A stretch of 64,000 bases of DNA from Cercopithifilaria johnstoni. Its lineage: Eukaryota > Nematoda > Chromadorea > Rhabditida > Onchocercidae. Both the position numbers and the translations under genes were made by a program. The notes beneath the pieces are model-generated. The model was not told where the DNA came from and ran no database searches. It saw only the letters and a list, made by a program, of their open reading frames with translations. Below are positions 27,405 to 40,321 of this stretch, piece by piece (within the stretch, counting starts at the first letter, position 1; every line of letters begins with the position of its first letter). The stretch lies in the NCBI GenBank assembly GCA_916381525.1, contig CAKAEH010001029.1:1-64000 (forward strand), given 5' to 3'.

Positions 27405-28637
27405 GAATCCGATTTCTGAATACTTCAACAGCTTATGGACCCAGCTTGCAGAAAGAAACAGCTCGGATAGATTAAACGTTCATGCAGATTTCCTGTACAG
27501 AAGGTTCACATATACCTTTCCTTTTATTGTTGTTGAAGGTACAAGATAGCTGATGCTTTCTTTACATCCAATATAATAAGTCTTTATCAGTTTATCATCG
27601 TAGTAGTTACAAAGCAGTCTGAGAAGAATAACTGATGCTCTTGGGAAGCTAACACGGATCGAGTAAATATACTCCAGATCTCCCAATCTCGGTTAACTTC
27701 TTTCATTCATTATGACTGTATTGAGAACTATGTATATAGTAAAACTTTAAACTGGTTTCAGAGTGGTTTTCTGAAATGCAAACTGTATTAAAAAGAACAT
27801 TTTTAATCATTTACGGCTAACAGCATATGCACAACACAATCAATTTATTTCACACTCTACCTATGTAATCATGATCGTGTAAATCACGCTTCACAAAAGA
27901 ATCGATTGTTGAATTAAGATAATTCTCCCTCCGAAAATTTCAAGAAAGCATTTTTGTGCATTCTCGAGAAAGGTGTCAAAATTCTACAACGTGAAGTATG
28001 TGGATCATACATCAAGGAGAGCTCTTGTTATTTAACCTTATATAATAGAATCTTGGGAATATTCTAAAATGCTAGGAAAAGTGAATTAATACACATACCA
28101 AATCAATAGCCAAAGCCATGGTACACGTTAGGCATATTTTGTATATTATAAAGGAACAAAAAAAAGCCATTCCTCTCACGATACATATGCATCCTGATAA
28201 GGGATCCAACCAGAAAAAAAGCGGAAGAAAAAGAACTACGTTTATACAGTAAACATCTAAAATGAACAATGCGAGAATAAATGATTAACCCGTTCTTCGA
28301 ATGAATTTAAGTAGATTCAATGATATTTAAGGGGAAGAGGAAAAGGGAAGGAGGAAGGGAAGCGTAACATTGCCGCAAAGGACTTTCGTAATTTCTCCTC
28401 CAGCAATACTGGAGAATCACAATCATGTGAACCAACAATAATAATAGTAAGAAAATAAGCTCCGTAAAATAGGCGTAACACTATTACGTACATTGCATCG
28501 TCGTCTTTGGTTTACGAAAATACCGAAAATGTGTTGTAACAAGAGACTATTTCGATTTAACGGAGCAATCGAAATATCGGGAGGAAAAATGAGCAAAATT
28601 AGGGGGAGCACTGATCGAATTCAGTTCAACAAGGATC
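27405..28637. other. Convergent 3' region between ric-3 and the Ig/FN3 gene
   Basis: Both flanking genes end here. Frames present are short and lack domains. A purine-rich tract (GGGGAAGAGGAAAAGGG-like, about 28325-28365) lies just beyond the Ig/FN3 stop codon. Confidence 0.5.
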
Positions 28638-31600
28638 CTAGGAGGAATTCAGCTTTGCATACCTCATACCATTGTTAGCTTCCGTGGGTAAATTATCTGC
28701 CACTTCGAGATCAGCATTCTGCCATTCAGTGGCTGTGATCGGATCCGGGTGTGCCAGTCCTCGAATTTGCACTTCGGTACCGTAACCTGGATTTTCAAAA
28801 GCTACCGACGGATCTCGGTCTGAAAGTGCTTGACTCCGATGAAGTTTTTGGATTACCCTTAACCAAGCATTTGTCCGAATCGTATACACAACAAATGATA
28901 CTGCAGCAGCGATCAGAAATGCAAAGAAGAATGCCGAGACAAATGTGTGACTTCGTGTTGAACCTAAAATGTATTTATTTAGCTTACTGTTATTTTACCA
29001 GTATTACCAGTGAGTTCACAAGTATTTAGTTCAGTATTTCCGGTTTCACTAAGGTGTAAAGCAAGGTTCGTGTTTGTATGTTAAGCACTAATTCCAACCT
29101 ATCATTACCATCACATGCATCATCTTTTAAAAAAGAGACCTTCTTTCCATCTAATGAAGAGGAATATATAATTCTATTTTCTCAGCTCAGCTTTCATAAA
29201 ATTTGGAAGCAGAAAGTCACAAATCGAAATTCATGAAAATTCAAGCATATTGCTAATTAAAAATTGGCAATGAATTTTGAATTTATTAGTTTTACCGACA
29301 ACGTTGACAATTTTCGTTTCCAAAAATGGTGAATGGCCAAGAGCATTCGCAGAAACTAATGCAAGGTCATAATTTGTATTAGGATCGAGGCCATCTATGA
29401 CAACTTCCGTATTGCTAGTTTTCACAACTGTAAAGTCGCCATCACTGTTTTCCTGACGGTAATACAAAGCATATACTTTGTATGGATCAGCTTCTGTTTC
29501 GGTCCAGGATATCTGAAATCTCACATTACTAGAATTTTGGAATAACGCATATCATAATATGCAAAATAAATAAAGAGAAAGCGAAAGTTTGTGTATGTAC
29601 ACTGCTAGTAATGGCTGACATGGTACAATTCATGCTTCGGTGACAAATTAAAAACATACTGAAGAAGCGCGGTTTACTTCGAAGTTTATTGAAATTAATC
29701 GCTTATGATTTGATCTATCTAAATATAATTTTAAAGTTAAGTCAATTTGAAATAACCTTGACAGAATCAGGAGAAACGCTTTCGTAACGAAGAAGCGTCG
29801 GGGGTGAGGGGGCTCGTTCATGTCCCCTAATCATGCAAGCTACAGCTCTTGGTGCAAATATTGAACACAGCGCGTTATTCGAAACCTTGCCACCGCTGCA
29901 CATACTTAAACAATCTGATGGAATGCGTGCCCTCATGCAACACGGTCGATGATCTCGACCGTCGTTTGCACATCGCAGCAAGTCTATAATTCTTTCGAAT
30001 AAGATATTTCTTCAGTTTTGAGATATCATTTTTAAAAATAAAGGATGTCCATCATCCGATTCTTTGCCTTACAACAAGAGTGACGTGTAGGAATATTTTA
30101 GAACTGGATAAATATGGTCTCCATATAAAAAACCACAACAAATAAATCACATACGGAAACAATTTTAATTTCCACTACATTTGAGATAAAAAGTCTGTCA
30201 GAAATGAAAGGGAAAAAAAACCTTCTGAAAAGGCTGAACAATCGCTGTCAACTTCCGGATTCACTGAACAGACACGCAAGCATTTTTCCGATATCTTCGC
30301 TTCGACACAACACTACAACAGATTTCTGACTTCAGAATAATGTTTTGCATTTCAGTAAGCAGTAAATTACGGAAATTGTTACAAATTTCATTACAATTAA
30401 TTCTATAATAAATATTACGTAAAAATACCTGCAATATGAAACGAGGTGTCAACGGCAAAGCAGCTTTAGCAATATTCAATTCGGCAGTTTTTGTAACCTC
30501 AGTACCATCTGCACCAATTGCCTTACAAGAATATATCCCATTTCGATCTGTTACATTCTTTACCTAAAAAACGAAAGACAATATAATCCTACCAAGAAGC
30601 ATGACCAGGAGGAAGCAGAAGAAGACGTGACGACAATCAAAATCTTATCATTATCCGGTCATTAAATTCAGAATACTCTCTAATAGTTAATATTACGTAA
30701 CTGTATGCCGAATACGGCAATAACAAATACATCTTTTCAAAGAGACTAATGACAATTATCAACAAGGACAAGGAGACAACGAACAATAGAAACATTTACA
30801 TCAAGGATAAACTAAACCGAATAATTCATCTACCTATTCTAATCAGTTAAAAAAAAAGAGCATTTAAGACAGAAATTTCAAATTTGCGGAGGTGGAAAAC
30901 ATTCGGTAATTACATCTTGCCCTTGCCTCCACCTTTCTGGACCTCCATTCCAAATAATCGACTTTTTCCACAAGAAAAAAAATGTTTTGAAAAAGCATAC
31001 AAGAAGTGTGTGAAGATACTGATTTAAAGCTGTTGTCTTCACAAAAACAGGGTCGTTAAGACGTTCGGTACGAGCTGCATTCGGTGATTTCCGATAATGC
31101 CATTCCAGCTTGGGCTCTGGATAACCTTGTACAATGCACTGGATTTCAGCTGATAAATCATCATAAGCATAAATCTGTTCCGTTACCATATTTACTATTG
31201 GTCCAACTGTAAAAATTAGATGATGTCCAATATGTTTTTTATCTACTAGTTTCATAATTTCAAAAAAATACATGAAAATGATACGTAAAATATACACTGC
31301 GTCAATTCTAAATTTGCTTTTGTTGGAAAAATTTTTCAAATACTCAAAAAATTTAGATATTTTAAAACATACACTGTACAAAGATATGCATTTGAGCACG
31401 ATTCTGACGGCCGTCGGTGTCCATAACTGTGCACGTTATGAGGTTGTTATTTTCATCTACATTTACAAATGTTTCGACAGTCATCTTTGGTGGTTCACTA
31501 TGTATCTACAAATTGAACGTATGTTTTAATTTGCTACGAATATTTCAAAGATTTCGTGTGACTGCATACTCAATAAAAAAGAACTTAAATTATTCACTTT

Positions 31601-34221
31601 CTTTCTCTTAAGAACTATCATGCTGGATTTGGTCGTTTATATTCAAACATTGGACACTTCATAATTACTTGGCTTAAGCAAGTTCATCTTAGATAATAAT
31701 TTCGATAGAAATTCTAACTGTTCAATGGGCAAACATGTCTTATTCATGACTGACGACACAATATGAAGTCTTCCATCATCATAGTATGTATCTTTTAAAC
31801 ACCAACTGATCTAAAGAGGAATTTAAGAAAGAAACAATATGCTAATTACCAATGTCTTTCCAATTAACAAATCCAAGTTAAGCATTCGATCACTATGAAC
31901 GGTACATTTAACCCCAATTTGTTCATTCACATGATAGGTTCGATTAGCATTCTCTGGTGTAACTGTGATCTGCGGCTCCGGTAAAGAATATTCATCTAAA
32001 TTCATTTCTATATTTGTGAAGAAAAGGAAGAAACTTTATTTTCTTTTCTCTAATTTTCAAAATTTCGTATTCTTAGTAATGATCCTAATATCTTTCATTG
32101 GACTCAATACTGCTCTTGATCGGTATAATATTATTAGATCAATTTAGATGCATTATAACTTTTTCCGTGTATCTTATGTCGCAATCTTTTCTGTTTCAAA
32201 TTTTAGCAAAATTGAATCGATTAACTATGTACTCCAATTTTACAACATTGGCCTTCTAAAAATTAAAACTTATTATATGTTTTACACAAATTACATGGAT
32301 CTAATACTAAGATGATATTCAAATGAAAAAAATTAAGAAGTAAAATGAATTTACTGAGACATGTGAAATAAGATACCTGGAGCGGCAAGCATGGTTACAA
32401 CAGATGAACTTTTGCTCTGCAAATTGCCATCACTTACATATACATATACTTCATAAAGAGAATTCATTGTTAGATTTTCCATCACATACCACATATTCTG
32501 TGTTTTAACCTGAATATATAATAATCAATAAGTAAATGAATTCGAAAACTTCCAGTCTTCATTATCACGCTCACAATCAAGTTTTCGTTATTCCTTTAGA
32601 TTTTAAAAAGAAAAATTTTTATACACCACACACAGATTCAGTACCAATACCTAGGACAGATCTGCAGAAATGTGATTATGAAAGTAGTACCGAAGTCCAA
32701 ACAGATGCATTTCCAGTCGAAACATAATTAACTATGTACGTTACGGGATCAGTAATCCTTTGTCCATTATAACGGACTGAACTCCAATTCCATGTAATGT
32801 TTGCACGTCGTCCATGGTTCCACACAATATGTAACCCAAATGGTGGCATCGGTCTGTCATTTTGTTCTGAAAAAAATTTGGAACATATCAACTTGTGACA
32901 AAAATATATGATGGGAATCGATCGACTTATCAAAACTTCAAACGTCTTGCTGAAAATGTATTCGAGTGTGTATTCGAAAAATGCAGTGTTTAAAAGTTAC
33001 AAAGGTTATATAATTTGCATTTAGTTCCTAATGTAAAGTCTTTAAAAACCCACCATTATCAGGTAGCGTTTCAAAGGAAATTTTAAATGATGGTGGACTC
33101 GAACCATACTTATTAAATGCAGTTACAAAGGCTGTATAATTTGTATTTGGTTCCAGACCGTCAATACGAACAGAATTCGTTGTGACATTAACCTAAATTA
33201 TGAAAATGAAAGCTTAAAAAAAATGCAAAAACACTTCAATCACTTTTTGATGCAATGAAATATATTTCCGAAAACTTTGAGGAAAATAAAATCACAATAT
33301 TGGCATGGCCAATGACAACTAGAAACTATTTGAGGGATTAGAATGTTTTATAAATGGTAAAATCATGGGCTTCTTATGTGAGACGCATAAACGTCTATGT
33401 CCGACATGCAGTTGTAACCACCGCTGGAAAAAGTGATGATTTTGATGAATTTAGATAGCCGGGGGTTAATTGACACCATACACAAAAAAGCATATTTTAA
33501 AATTACCGCTAAATTTATTCTCTATATAATAAGATAAATTGCGATTGCTGAAATCTAACCTGTCTGAATACACTTGTGCTCTTATCGAGTGTTACTTGAT
33601 AGACATCTGCAGGCCGCTGCAGTGGTACATCCCACGAAAACAAAACAGAAGACGAATTTCTGGAGGTAACTTCTAAATTTGCAACGGTACTTGGAAGATT
33701 TGTTGTAAGCCACGAATAGCATTTAGCCAGCGCTGGAGTATATTCTATGCAATCCCTCTTAAGAGTAAATGGATGTCTGCATGCCGACATACATTCGTCC
33801 GGTATACCTAAAAACTCTTTATTATATAAACAAAACTGATGAGTGTAAAAGTTAAAAAATCGAAATTTAATTTTAAACAATCACCAGATTCCGCACAACA
33901 TCTCGTATGGTCATATCCTTCAGAAGTGCACTGAACCCATACGTCACCATATTCCAAACACTCTGACGTTAGTGGGGTGCTGTTAGAACACATAGACAAA
34001 CAACTTGTTGAAATACCCCGTTGTTGACAGCAATCTTTTGCAAGATTTATATGCAAGGCTAAAAACAAACACAGTGATATGTTTTTATGGGCCAATTATC
34101 AGTTTAAAAAAGCTTGAACAACAATCAGTGGAATTCTTTAAGGTAAGCAACACTTAGATTGGAGCATGAAGAGAGAACGCATGAAGCTAGCTATATATCC
34201 ATGATATATTTCAATAAATTG

Positions 34222-34257
<36 letters not shown>

Positions 34258-37200
34258 CGGAAATGTATCAATTCGTCGGTACATTTCCGAATTTTATCAT
34301 TTGCATTATACAGATGCCAGTTCCGAAATCTTTTCTTTTTTAGAGTTTTTTAGTTATTATAAGAAACTATGGAAAGATTTACTAACGTTTGGAACAGCAG
34401 AATGTATCGGTTTCGGAAGTCCCAGCTACCACACAGTCATAACCAGATGGACAGTCCCTTACACCAGCACCACAATAATACCTGAAAGAGCTAGCACCCG
34501 TCAAAAAGATTCATTTTAAGGTTACAAAAACAAGTGAGTCGCAAAGCAAGAAATACCTGTGTCCATTCGGATCATACAGTGGTTCTCCATGTGGACAAAA
34601 GGATGATATCAAAGGGTGTGTGAAGAAAACCAGTGCAGTTGACATCAAACTATCACCCGTAATTCCGTGACTTTGTAAATAGACTGTGTATTCAGTGTCT
34701 GGGAGAAGGCCGTATTCAGTATGCGGTGAAGTTACATTATGTATCTGCAATTTAAAATTATTTTATATTTTGGTTCACCAATGATGAATTACGGGTTTAT
34801 GTATTTAGTTCGCTACTTTTTAAACAATCTTCAACATTAACTTTTAAAACTATTTTCATCAATAAAATACTCTCTGAAGCTACTCAATAATCGTCCAAAA
34901 CCACCATTATCTCCGTTACACTACCGCATGTTCTGGTGATATTGGACTGATGAATGTGAAGAATCGTACATCGATATATGATAGAAGTTGTTATTCTCAT
35001 CAAACCACCAGCTACTACGCCTCCTGATTTTAATGAAAACCTAATCGCACACCTCTATAACATTCGAACTGCGATCATCCTTTCTCATAAAGAGCGAATA
35101 TGAAACAACAAGATGCGCATTTACGGCTGGTTCGGTCCACTCAACTTCAGCAGAACTTTCTGTTACAGCTGTTACAGTTACATTCTGCGGTGGAGAAGGT
35201 CGTGTATCTGGAAACTTTATTTATTTGGAGAATTTCAAAACTGCCATGTTCCAAGTAGTTTTCATTAATACTGAAAATACTGAAGTTTGAACCGAAATTT
35301 ATATGGCAAATTTTCGAAACTAAAATTAGCCAATACTAAAATATCCAGAATGCATACCATAGCCTTGTCGTAAACACTGATAGATTGCAGCGATATCCAA
35401 GTTGAGACATAATAATGAATGCATCGTTAGAGGTTCAGCAATTCCACCACATATTTTTAAACAGTCATGCTGAACACCTTTCTTGATACAACAATCTGTG
35501 TGATTACGCCCATCAGCAAGACACGGACTTACCTTCAATCATTAATCATACAAAAATTATAATTTCAAAATTCACACATTTTTATTTTAATATCTGCACT
35601 CTTATTCATTTTCACGGACAGATTTCATCATAGCTACAAAGAATAGGAACTCCAAGATCCCAAATGCCATGAACTACAACCTTCCTCCCCAACTCCTCTT
35701 CTCAATAATATCAACAGGATTGCCCAATCTTTTTAGTAAATAAATCCAATCGGTATCGGCCCGAAAAAACCATTTCATTCAATTAAGTTAATCTTGCATA
35801 AAAAGCCTTTTCCTAGAAAAACCATTAAATACATTCTGGAACCGACTAACGCTCCAAGAACTTTTCTAAATGTTTCGTAACTTAGAATATAATCAAAAAA
35901 TAACATTTGGTGCGAGGATTGGAAAAAAAAAATCTGAAGAAAAACCCAGACTAACTTTGGACCATTCAGCTCGACAAGATGTCGATATGGCGATCGTTTC
36001 AAGGGCATTTGGAATAGTTCGTACATCGCACATTTTTGAAGCGCAGTACGGTGATACTCCATTCGACGTACAACATTCTAGAAGGATTCTTGATGGAAAA
36101 ACGATGGACGATGACGTCCAAATATATATTTGTATCACCTACTACAATAATCAGTTATCTACATTTAATAACAGCTCTCTATATTTAATTATTTTTAAGT
36201 ATCATGGAAGAAATTCGTAATCTTGGTAGATGTGAATCTTCAAAAAAAGCTGCTGAAATCACAAGTTCATTTAGTAAATATTGAAAATTTTCCTGAATAA
36301 CCGTAACAAAAAAGTTCAACTTTAAGATTTGGATTTCAGAAGTGACCTGAATCCTATTTCGAGGATAACTGATACGCTAAGAATGGATGATGTAAAAAGA
36401 TGCAATAACAGCAACAAAAAGAAAAAGTTTGATTGAAACAGAAGTTATTAACAACAATAACAAAACACCACCAATCTTAAGTGCGATAAGTACAGCATGC
36501 ATTCGTGGTGCTTACACTTCCAGTATCGTAAAAAGAATCACTTTATAAGTGTGCTTTCATTTTTCTACAATAATGGAAAAAGTAAAATGAAAAAAGGTAT
36601 TGCTGTCTTTCTGAACAAATCAACTTCAAGGTAAGTCGATAAAATTGTCCGCTATCCGCTATCTTGTAAACATATATACGGGCCAACCATGAAAGCACGC
36701 AAAATTGGTGCTAAAATGTTGAAGATTACCGAATGCATAACATTTGCAACGATTCTTAGACATTCTGTTTAGACAAAATGCCAACAAACATGAATTGTTA
36801 CTATTCATCAAAATGATGGCTTTATTTATCCTTAAATTTCCAGTTCGTCGGAAAATTAAATAATTGAACCCAGAAAAATGCTAGCAAAGTTGGCTTATGA
36901 TTTCTTTACGTGCATTTTACACCCTGCAGTGATGCCATTGTGTGTATATTTATATAAAGATAGAATGATGTTGAAGGCCTACGCTATTGTTAGCGTCTTT
37001 CCTTAACGGGAAAAAGCAAAGATCTGTGCAAATCAGTAGCATGCAATAGTAAGATAATTGAGACAAAATCTTGAAAGTAAAATAATTGCTTTCTATTCAA
37101 GTGCAACTAAATTTCAACGATAGCAGGTTTTCATTTCAAACAAAACAAAATATTCTATAGCTTAGTCCGAAAAAGTAAAGTTAGACCCAAGTTTACCTTT

Positions 37201-40200
37201 TACTTGCCTTTAAGTAGCTGTGATAAATGGAACATTTTTCTGTCAGGAAATGATGATTTTCGGTTTCCTCCCAATACCATAATCCTCATAAAGAGAATAA
37301 GTTTTTTTATTATTTGAGAAAGGAAGTCTCTTTCGACCTTCAGCAATGCTTCTAAGTGACGTTGTCAGTGGTATGACAAAAATTTGAACAAACGAGTAAG
37401 GAATACGCTCGATCTGCGGCAGCGTTGAATTGGTTGCTGTGACAATCGCATTCGTTGCAGCCAAAGCTCGTGATGATGGTACTGACATGCCATATTCGTT
37501 CGATGCTGTTACATAGACAATGTAACGTGTTGCTGAGCGTAAATCTTTTAATGTAACACATGTATCTGTCGTATTCACCTGAAAATTTTACGTCTTCATC
37601 TTTATCAAATATTATGATTTTTCTTCACTTTGTTTTATCGAAGTTTTGTGGTGAATGACGGGAATGTCTTCTAATAAAGACATGAAATTTTTTATACAGG
37701 AAATCATTAGCATTTAAGCTATGCTCTCATTACCTCATCAAACTTGAATTCGCGAACGGTTGAATCGTTTGTAGATGAATCATGTGTAACAAAAAGCCAC
37801 GTCTGTCGTTTTCCACGTTTCAAGGATCCAACATCGGATGGTGTAATATCACTAGAGACATCATCTTCAGCCACTCCACCTGGGATGCTTTCCTCGTAAT
37901 CACCCGATAAAAGAGGTATTCCACTGCAACAATTGTAAAATGTAACCTACTCCTTAATGCAAAGACTTATGAGAGTCGTGGACTACATTTCTGAAGCAAA
38001 GAGTCGAGGAACGATTTAAACTAAGCAACAAAATGAATATGAACAAAATTTAAGTACAATAATGAACTTAACACAGAAAACTTACTCATCTCCTCCTAGG
38101 AATGGAAATGATGGTATTTGCTTGTAATAGACAGTATAATGATCAATTTCAAGATGTTTGTTCGATGTTTGAGGTTGCGGTGGACGCCAACACACTCGCA
38201 GCTCATCTGACCCAATTGCATTAACGGTTAAATCCTGTGGATGTTCAGGAAACGGTACTAAAAAATCGAATTGTAGAAGGAAATTGTAAAATAAAAAACA
38301 GACCCAAAAGTTAGTTCATATTCTGAGAAAAACTCACAGTATGCGCGATTATAACATTCAAATATTTCCGGAAGATAATACAAGCATAATCGATGAGATT
38401 TGTGTAACATTTGGAAATTTCCAGAACAGAAATCGTAGCAAAATGAAGGCACCAGCTGAGTTTTACAGCACTGCACATGACTTCTGTTGCCACCTTCCGT
38501 AGCACATGACAAAAAATTTTTATAATCGTCCGTTTTACAACTGAAATATAGATTTTTTTAACAACACTACAACCAAAACACTGGAAAACATACGATGTGC
38601 TTTAGATTACCGAGATAGCTTCATTAAAAGCAGTAAAGTTATCCTCATAATTTATTGCATATCTTGTGGCAGCCTTACGACATGTAACGTATTCTCCAAA
38701 AAATTATGCAAGAACAAAAAAACAATAACTTTTTTTCTAAACTGGTTGCCTACCTTGTTGGGTCGAAATGATGAATGTGCATGTCTCTTGGCTTACACAT
38801 TGCCTGACATAGCGGTGAAATTCCTTTTTTTGCACAACATTTACTATAATCGTAACTAATATTTTCATGAAATCCGCCTTTCAATCCACTCTCTGAAACT
38901 TCTCTTCTTTGCAAAAAATAATTTAGTACTGCAGGAGAGTTCAAATTTCAACAAGAAAAAAAGAGAAAATCATAATTGCTGGAAAAAAATATGGATGAAA
39001 GGATAAAGGTTATATCCCATCCTCGTTAAGCACATAATTTTGGGAGGGCAATAACACCCATTATTTTCGATTTTTTCATGTAGCCTTATTTAATACCATC
39101 ACTACTTATCAAAACTAGTTAAATCATGAGAAATTCTTTTCTCTTTTATCATCTAATGCTGTGCATTAAAAGTCTACCAAGAATCTCCAGTTGAAATTCC
39201 AGTTGCTGAGGTTGATTTGATATTTGACATCGATAACGACCTGCATCTTCAAATGTAAGGTTTTTCAAAACAAGTGTGAAATCTTCTGAAGCACACTGAC
39301 AACATTTATTGTCCACACAATGTGACCCGTCAGCACAGGTATCAGAATCCGAACAACTACCCGTACATTCTGAAAATCGCGCTAATTATAATGGATAAGA
39401 ACTTCGTCTTACAGCATATCCTAGAATTCTTATTTTGTCCAGTTTACTTTTATAAATCTTCAAAAACAATGTAATACGTCAATTAATGTTCCCTGACTTC
39501 CAAACTGTCGCTTCGGTTGCTTTTTGGATTAACTACAATTTTCATATCACAAGACTTCATTTATACCTTCAACTTTTCGTATTTCCATGTTCCGAATTAT
39601 ATCCTAAATCATCTATGCGTTTTTGTACTTACGTCTTCTTTGATCCATATTCCCCATAAATTATTACTATATTAAACCTTGATCCCAAATTTCACCGCGC
39701 CTTATACCATTAGTTGAAATTTGTCTTCAAAACGTGTGCTACTGTCAGTTACATCCCACTATGATTCAGTGCGTAGGTTAAGCAAATTACAATTATATTT
39801 GTTCGCCTTCTGAATAAAAAATTTTTTTATTCGATTTCAAAAGTTTATTCCTTAGATACGTACCTTTATCCTTATCAGTTTCAATATTATGTTGTAGCAA
39901 AACAGAATTGGCATCCACACCGGAACTATCCAGAAATTTTGTTGAATTAAATATTGGCACATCATCTTTCAACCAAATTACCTGCAATGATGGAACTATC
40001 TTCTATCATTCAGAGAATGTTTAAAGCATTTATAAATCCATCAATTTCTCCTTCCTGGAAAATATCTTTTTCTAAATAAATCAATTAATTTTTAAAAAAG
40101 TTGCATAAATTTCACAAAAAAATTTGTTAATAAGCTTCTTTGAAAAGTTTGAAACTTACGGTGGAAGCATGTCGTACGCAAGTATTAAGCATGCATTCAA

Positions 40201-40321
40201 GCCGTGCAGCAAATCCTTGTATGACAGTCATATATCCCTCATCAGAGGTCGTTAGATGCAGCTCCTTCGTTTCGCATCTCAGTACTATGCAATACACCAG
40301 AACTAGTAATAAGTGTACCAT
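28638..40321 (-). CDS. Type I membrane adhesion-type receptor with Ig, FN3, DB and WR1-like modules
   Basis: Twenty-six phase-consistent exons give about 1532 residues: 40160-40321, 39864-39981, 39178-39369, 38754-38928, 38338-38540, 38086-38257, 37734-37923, 37278-37578, 35956-36077, 35358-35532, 35053-35207, 34557-34744, 34387-34481, 33885-34058, 33560-33807, 33054-33192, 32691-32866, 32377-32509, 31850-31995, 31373-31505, 31001-31206, 30429-30563, 30222-30312, 29757-29983, 29296-29512, 28638-28963. The ATG follows TTTCAG (likely trans-spliced) and opens a signal peptide (MVHLLLVLVYCIVL). Order: Ig-1 with a Cys-rich insert (about 20-157); DB1 (175-275); FN3 with a long acidic loop (283-440); DB2 (504-600); FN3 (605-690); WR1-like Cys module (697-748); DB3 (752-840); two FN3 (848-1037); two Ig (1045-1235); DB4 (1247-1325); FN3 (1330-1424); one membrane span (about 1432-1452); cytoplasmic tail of about 80 residues. 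DB units show CC-x(4-8)-C-x3-C followed by a second CC-x-x-x-[IV]P-x-x-C half. The domain set recalls C. elegans C25G4.10 (from memory). The start of exon 19 could instead be 32007, and the end of exon 8 is a choice among phase-1 donors. Confidence 0.85.
34222..34257. repeat. (TA)n microsatellite inside an intron
   Basis: About 36 bases of almost pure TA lie in the intron between exons 13 and 14 of the Ig/FN3 gene. The tract is likely length-polymorphic. Confidence 0.9.

Noticed and set aside
35870..36220. Plus-strand 116-codon frame opposite exon 9 of the Ig/FN3 gene
   Set aside because: The opposite strand encodes a clear DB half-module (ECCTSNGVSPYC) with matching splice phases. The plus frame is its shadow.
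38590..38694. Minus-strand open segment reading TCRKAATRYAINYEDN, apparently an extra exon of the Ig/FN3 gene within DB1
   Set aside because: Neither boundary keeps phase: it would need a non-AG acceptor and a shifted donor. Exon 4 (ending 38754) joins exon 5 (starting 38540) directly in phase and gives a normal DB module.
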